Of a stretch of 8,752 bases of DNA, positions 6,901-8,752 are shown one piece after another. The notes beneath the pieces were generated by a model. The model saw nothing but the letters and a program-made list of their open reading frames with translations. It was not told the origin of the DNA and did no database searches. How positions within the stretch are numbered: the first letter of the stretch is position 1; each line of letters starts with the position of its first letter. The stretch lies in assembly GCA_049522565.1 (NCBI GenBank), contig JBEKNT010000290.1, positions 1 to 8,752 of the forward strand, written 5' to 3'. The DNA comes from JASHVB01 sp049522565 (lineage in GTDB: Bacteria > Pseudomonadota > Alphaproteobacteria > Acetobacterales > Acetobacteraceae). A program made the position numbers and the translations under genes.

Positions 6901-6916
6901 TGGCACGGCAATTGTT
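6901..6916 (+). promoter_or_regulatory. Putative sigma-54 (-24/-12) promoter for the ABC transporter
   Basis: The sequence is TGGCACG (6901-6907), a 4-bp spacer GCAA, then TTGTT (6912-6916). Against the RpoN consensus TGGCACG-N4-TTGCW every specified position matches except the C of the -12 GC, which is T here. The spacing is exact and the orientation faces the binding-protein gene, with a predicted start near 6927. Sigma-54 control is common for amino-acid and nitrogen-source uptake systems, which suits the downstream genes. The mismatch falls on one of the most conserved positions, so the call is tentative. Confidence 0.4.
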
Positions 6917-7052
6917 GGGCGTCGCCTAAAGTCGGCAGCGGACGGCGTGACATCACCGGGCCGCCGCGTCCCAGATCATCCGATCGGACTTGCGCGGATG
7001 CTGCCGAACGCGCAACGCTCGCCGCCGGGCCACCCTGTCTTGGAGACAATCC

Positions 7053-7874
7053 ATGCGACGACTGATCGCACTCGCCTTGCTGCTGCTCACGGCCTGCCTC
7101 GCGGCCTCGCCATCCCGTGCGGAGGACACGCTCGCCGCGGTGAAACAGAAGGGCACGCTGGTGGTCGGCGTGAAGAACGACTACCGGCCCTGGGGTTTCA
7201 TCGACCCTTCCGGCCAGGTCGTCGGCCTGGAGATCGATCTCGCGCGCGAGGTGGCGGACAAGATCGGCGTCAAGCTGGAACTGGTGCCGGTGACCGCGGT
7301 GAACCGGATGGAGTTCCTGCGCCAGGGCCGCATCGACCTGATTATCGCCACGCTGGGCGACACGCCGGAGCGTCGCAAGATCATCGGCATGGTCGAGCCC
7401 AACTACTTCGCCGGCGCAACCAATGTGCTGGCGCTGAAATCGGCCGGCCTGAAGCAGTGGTCCGACCTGAAGGGGCGCAAGGTCTGCGCGGTGCAGGGCG
7501 CCTATTACAATCGCCGCGTGGCACAGCTCTATGAGCCCGACATGGTGGTGTTCCCGGCGGTGCCGGACGGGCTGAACGCGCTGGCGGCGGGCAACTGCGT
7601 CGCCTTCCTGTTCGACGATACGCTGATCGAATCCACGCTCTCCGCCGGCGATCCGAAATGGGCCAACTACGAGATGCCGTTGCCGTCCGAGGACCCGCAG
7701 CTTTGGGCGATGGGCGTACGGCTGGACGACCTCGATGGCCCGTTCGGCAAGCTGCTCAGCCAGATGAGCACGGATTGGTTGAAGCGCGGGCACATCATCG
7801 CGCTGGAAGCGAAATGGGGCATCAAGCCCAGTCCGTATCTCCAGGAAATGCAGCAGAAGCTGGCTGGGAAGTGA
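7053..7874 (+). CDS. Amino-acid ABC transporter substrate-binding protein
   Basis: Extracytoplasmic solute-binding protein of family 3 (SBP_bac_3; 273 aa), the capture component of a polar-amino-acid-type ABC importer. Residues 1-23 are a secretion signal: MRR, a hydrophobic stretch IALALLLLTACLA, then SPSRA before ED, a good signal-peptidase-I site. LTAC at 12-15 also fits a lipobox, so membrane anchoring is possible. Lobe 1 begins with KGTLVVGVKNDYRPWGF (33-49) and GLEIDLAREVADKIG (58-72), the family signature. RIDLIIATLGDTPERRK (93-109) and EPNYFAGATNVLA (115-127) follow, and the hinge and second lobe hold LKGRKVCAVQGAYYNR (139-154). The start at 7053 was chosen because GGAG (7042-7045) lies 7 nt upstream and it begins with a signal peptide; the in-frame ATG at 6990 would bury that. 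The ligand is not identifiable; a methylated amino acid is a guess from the adjacent sarcosine oxidase genes. Confidence 0.93.
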   Translation: MRRLIALALLLLTACLAASPSRAEDTLAAVKQKGTLVVGVKNDYRPWGFIDPSGQVVGLEIDLAREVADKIGVKLELVPVTAVNRMEFLRQGRIDLIIATLGDTPERRKIIGMVEPNYFAGATNVLALKSAGLKQWSDLKGRKVCAVQGAYYNRRVAQLYEPDMVVFPAVPDGLNALAAGNCVAFLFDDTLIESTLSAGDPKWANYEMPLPSEDPQLWAMGVRLDDLDGPFGKLLSQMSTDWLKRGHIIALEAKWGIKPSPYLQEMQQKLAGK

Positions 7875-7884
7875 CGGCGCCACT

Positions 7885-7915
7885 AACCTCTCCCGCGTTG
7901 CGCGCGGGAGAGGTT
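7885..7915 (+). promoter_or_regulatory. Perfect 13-bp hairpin covering the permease ribosome-binding site
   Basis: AACCTCTCCCGCG (7885-7897) pairs perfectly with CGCGGGAGAGGTT (7903-7915) around a five-base loop. The 3' arm contains GGGAGAGG (7906-7913), the only good Shine-Dalgarno sequence for the permease ATG at 7920, 6 nt away. In RNA the site would be buried in a very GC-rich stem. The hairpin lies 11 nt after the binding-protein stop and has no T-run, so it is not a standard terminator. The sequence belongs with the GGGAGAGG-type repeat seen at 5389-5437. Expected effects are a stabilised upstream message and reduced permease translation, as described for REP elements after binding-protein genes in enteric bacteria. 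Confidence 0.75.
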
Positions 7916-7919
7916 TAGC

Positions 7920-8666
7920 ATGACCGGCCGCCTCGCCGATCTGTTCCGCTGGATTAACGACAGGTACGGCCTGAACTTCTCGCCATTCACCGACGCCTTC
8001 GACGGGCAGCGCTTCCTGCTCGGCTTGCGCACCACCATCGAGCTATCCCTGACCTGCATTCTGCTCTCGATCCTGCTCGGCATGCTCGGCGCCTGGATGC
8101 TGTCCACCCGCTCGGCCCTGGCGCGAGGCGCCGTGCGCGCCTACGTACAGGCGTTTCGCAACACGCCGCCGCTGGTGCAACTCGCGTTCTTCTATTTCGC
8201 GGTCGGCAGCCTGTTGCCCACCGTGTCCGACGCCGGCGCGCGGTCGCCGCTGATCGACGGCTATGGCTGGGCGGTGATCTCGTTCAGCCTGCTCGCCGGC
8301 GCGTTCAACGTGGAAATCTTCCGCTCCGGCGTCGAGGCGGTGCCGCGCACCATGGTCGAGGCCGCCGAGGGCCTCGGCTTCAGCCGGCTGCAAACCTATC
8401 GCTATGTGCTGGCGCCGCTCGGGCTGCGCATCTGCCTGCCGGCGCTGACCAACAACCTGGTCAACCTGGTGAAGACGACCACTCTCGCCTACGCGATCGG
8501 CGTGCCGGAACTGCTTTACGCCGCCTCGCAGATCTGGTCCGAGGTGCTGAACGTGCGCGAAATGATGTACCTGTTGCTGGTGATCTATATCGCGCTGGTG
8601 GCGATCCTGGTCGGGATCATGGAGCGCTGGGAACGCGCGCTGCGCATTCCTGGCTACGCGCCGTGA
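7920..8666 (+). CDS. Amino-acid ABC transporter permease (HisM/GlnP type)
   Basis: Integral inner-membrane subunit (248 aa) of a polar-amino-acid-type ABC importer. The family signature FRNTPPLVQLAFFYF (79-93) follows the first membrane span. The EAA loop that docks the ATPase is at about 147-166 (EAAEGLGFSRLQTYRYVLAP), with the conserved Gly at position 151. Hydrophobic spans are visible near 33-60, 84-100, 115-132, 187-205 and 214-235. LVKTTTLAYAIGVPELL (183-199) is typical of the last third. The ATG at 7920 has GGGAGAGG 6 nt upstream, inside a strong hairpin. It starts 45 bp after the binding-protein stop, so the two form an operon. Family importers usually need a second permease or a homodimer, plus an ATPase; neither is in the window, and the next genes probably lie to the right. 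Confidence 0.95.
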   Translation: MTGRLADLFRWINDRYGLNFSPFTDAFDGQRFLLGLRTTIELSLTCILLSILLGMLGAWMLSTRSALARGAVRAYVQAFRNTPPLVQLAFFYFAVGSLLPTVSDAGARSPLIDGYGWAVISFSLLAGAFNVEIFRSGVEAVPRTMVEAAEGLGFSRLQTYRYVLAPLGLRICLPALTNNLVNLVKTTTLAYAIGVPELLYAASQIWSEVLNVREMMYLLLVIYIALVAILVGIMERWERALRIPGYAP

Positions 8667-8689
8667 GCGGCGACAAGTTGGCGAAGCAG

Positions 8690-8729
8690 CCTCCCCTTCC
8701 CCTTGTGGGAGGGGGTCGGGGGTGGGGTG
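8690..8729. repeat. GC-rich palindromic repeat after the permease gene
   Basis: CCTCCC (8690-8695) pairs with GGGAGG (8707-8712) around an 11-base C/T-rich loop, and a G-rich tail with TCGGGGGTGGGG follows to 8727. The whole segment is purine-rich on the plus strand after the loop. I recognise this pattern (CCCCACCCCCGACCCCCTCCC on the other strand) as a common intergenic repeat of GC-rich proteobacteria; this is recollection. It starts 23 bp after the permease stop. It is the third palindrome in this window to fall in a gap next to a stop codon. No T-run follows. The remaining bases to the right edge contain an ATG at 8746 without a clear ribosome-binding site; whether it begins the next gene cannot be told. 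Confidence 0.6.
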
Positions 8730-8752
8730 CGTCCATCCGCCTGCCATGGATG

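Larger units (their letters stand above)
6738..7052. other. Divergent intergenic region between hydrolase and ABC transporter
   Basis: This 315-bp stretch has no credible gene and separates two divergent transcription units, so promoters for both should lie here. What I can see is: two small dyads, GTCA-N5-TGAC (6815-6827) and CGTGCACG (6827-6834); a perfect 13-bp hairpin (6846-6875); and a near-consensus sigma-54 promoter pointing right (6901-6916), which would give a leader of about 125 nt before the binding-protein gene. For the leftward genes only a poor -35/-10 pair is visible. No riboswitch fold was recognised by eye. Confidence 0.7.

Noticed and set aside
6816..7883. Minus-strand open frame of 355 codons opposite the binding protein
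   Set aside because: It covers a well-supported binding-protein gene in the other direction, is rich in His, Gln and Arg, and runs through the intergenic hairpin; no domain seen.
8043..8747. Minus-strand open frame of 234 codons opposite the permease
   Set aside because: It begins in the GC-rich palindromic repeat and mirrors the permease; composition is typical of a shadow frame.
1..8752. CRISPR array, tRNA, rRNA, integrase or transposase
   Set aside because: No regularly spaced repeats with unique spacers, no cloverleaf recognised by eye, and no reading frame resembling a recombinase or transposase.

Overview
This window looks like accessory or catabolic chromosome of a GC-rich proteobacterium. 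Alphaproteobacteria of the Rhodospirillales/Acetobacteraceae type are my best guess. The reasons are the strong G/C bias at third codon positions, the soxBDAG gene order, and short GC-rich palindromes of the CCTCTCCC...GGGAGAGG type in the gaps between genes. The taxonomic guess is inference; no rRNA or tRNA gene is present to anchor it.

Layout, left to right. Bases 1-269 hold no gene. Bases 1-206 form one very large imperfect inverted repeat with 71-bp arms, containing a 10-bp tandem repeat. Bases 270-5370 carry a complete heterotetrameric sarcosine oxidase operon on the minus strand, read soxB (4120-5370), soxD (3836-4111), soxA (787-3798), soxG (270-794), with tight spacing or overlap. Upstream on the same strand, behind a 92-bp gap holding a double-hairpin repeat, is a cytosolic metallo-beta-lactamase-fold hydrolase with an alkyl-sulfatase-type dimerisation region (5463-6737). 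A 315-bp divergent intergenic region (6738-7052) follows. It holds a perfect 13-bp hairpin and a near-consensus sigma-54 (-24/-12) promoter pointing rightward. On the plus strand are an amino-acid-type ABC transporter binding protein (7053-7874) and a HisM/GlnP-type permease (7920-8666). Between these two is a perfect 13-bp hairpin whose 3' arm contains the permease ribosome-binding site. The window ends in another GC-rich palindromic repeat; any second permease and the ATPase would lie beyond the right edge.

How it may work together: the ABC system probably brings in a small amino-acid-like solute. Sarcosine oxidase demethylates sarcosine (N-methylglycine), giving glycine, H2O2 and a one-carbon unit carried on tetrahydrofolate. 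The divergent arrangement invites the idea that the transporter supplies sarcosine or a precursor, and that the MBL hydrolase works on a related compound. Neither substrate can be read from the sequence. All seven genes appear intact, with no frameshift or missing core motif seen. The least explained items are the giant palindrome at the left edge and the hairpin that covers the permease start signal.
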